DNA of 5,782 bases from Desulfobulbaceae bacterium (lineage in GTDB: Bacteria; Desulfobacterota; Desulfobulbia; Desulfobulbales; Desulfurivibrionaceae). The stretch covers positions 1 to 5,782 of the forward strand of contig PWOG01000074.1 of assembly GCA_003557565.1 (NCBI GenBank), written 5' to 3'. This document shows positions 5,570 to 5,782 of this stretch, one piece after another. The translations under genes were made by a program, and so were the position numbers. The stretch's first letter is position 1, and every line of letters begins with the position of its first letter. The notes beneath the pieces are model-generated. The model was given only the letters and a program-made list of their open reading frames with translations, made no database searches and had not been told where the DNA came from.

Positions 5570-5782
5570 TTAATGGGCATGATCACCATGGACCGCGCCG
5601 ACAATAACCTCGACAAAATGGACATACTCAACATAGGCATCCACATATTCCCGGCCGGCATCCACGCTTTCATCCGCCCGCTGGCGCAATTTAAGGGCGC
5701 GATCGAAGCGTTCCCGCATGGCCTGGGCCACGTGGGCTGAAACGGCCTCGGCCAGCTCATCCACCGAGCCCTCCTCCAGGGC
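5570..5782 (-). CDS. DUF6448-like protein, C-terminal part (partial, N-terminus beyond right edge)
   Basis: The visible 70 codons run in frame to the right edge, from ALEEGSVDEL to a TAA at 5572-5570. A GTG at 5764 is not needed as a start since the frame stays open upstream. The pattern ALEEGSVDELAEAV, then a ...RFDRAL segment, then AGREYVDAYVEYVHFVE matches my memory of the C-terminal end of DUF6448 proteins, which have paired helical stretches and this GREYV-YV-YVH-VE ending. The function of that family is not known to me. The segment is helical and charged with a His-rich tail (VHGDHAH). It is convergent with the sigma factor operon and shares its terminator. Assignment is from motif memory, not a search. 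Confidence 0.75.
   Translation of the reverse strand, partial: ALEEGSVDELAEAVSAHVAQAMRERFDRALKLRQRADESVDAGREYVDAYVEYVHFVEVIVGAVHGDHAH

Overview
The window is GC-rich and gene-dense, with long open frames on both strands that are mostly codon shadows. A fused electron-transfer flavoprotein of the bifurcation-associated type, a DUF6448-type protein and an ECF sigma/membrane-protein pair suggest an anaerobic Gram-negative bacterium, possibly a Desulfobacterota (delta-proteobacterial) sulfur or sulfate metaboliser. That placement is inference from gene content and base composition; no marker gene is present.

Left two thirds (1-3975), all read leftward. Transcription order is a PQQ-dependent sugar dehydrogenase-like protein with an N-terminal membrane anchor (3975-2854), leucyl/phenylalanyl-tRNA-protein transferase Aat (2761-2063), then a large open frame starting at 1983 and leaving the left edge. 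That frame is a continuous fusion of ETF beta and ETF alpha joined by a linker of about 90 residues. The gaps are 92 and 79 bases with no clear terminator, so co-transcription is possible. The three products (periplasmic sugar oxidation, N-degron tagging, flavin electron transfer) share no obvious pathway.

Middle (3976-4425) is a divergent intergenic region of 450 bases. On the left-gene side it holds two adjacent hairpins in the dehydrogenase leader. In its centre is a 109-base imperfect palindrome with perfect 22-base outer arms and a TGAG loop, followed by an extra 18-base copy of the right arm. Ten bases further on is a near-consensus sigma70 promoter (TTGACA, 16 bases, TATTAT) facing right.

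Right part (4426-5504), read rightward: an ECF-type sigma factor overlaps by one base (TAATG) a 180-residue protein with about four membrane segments and many His and Cys residues. The pair looks like a sigma factor and a cognate membrane-bound regulator (anti-sigma candidate) of a family I do not recognise with certainty. A bidirectional intrinsic terminator (5512-5546) closes this operon and also serves a convergent, partial DUF6448-like gene entering from the right edge (5782-5570).

The best candidates for something undescribed are the sigma factor/His-Cys membrane protein pair with the palindromic element at its promoter, and the single-chain ETF with its long linker, a Lys in the usual GGRG motif and a basic insertion in the FAD domain.
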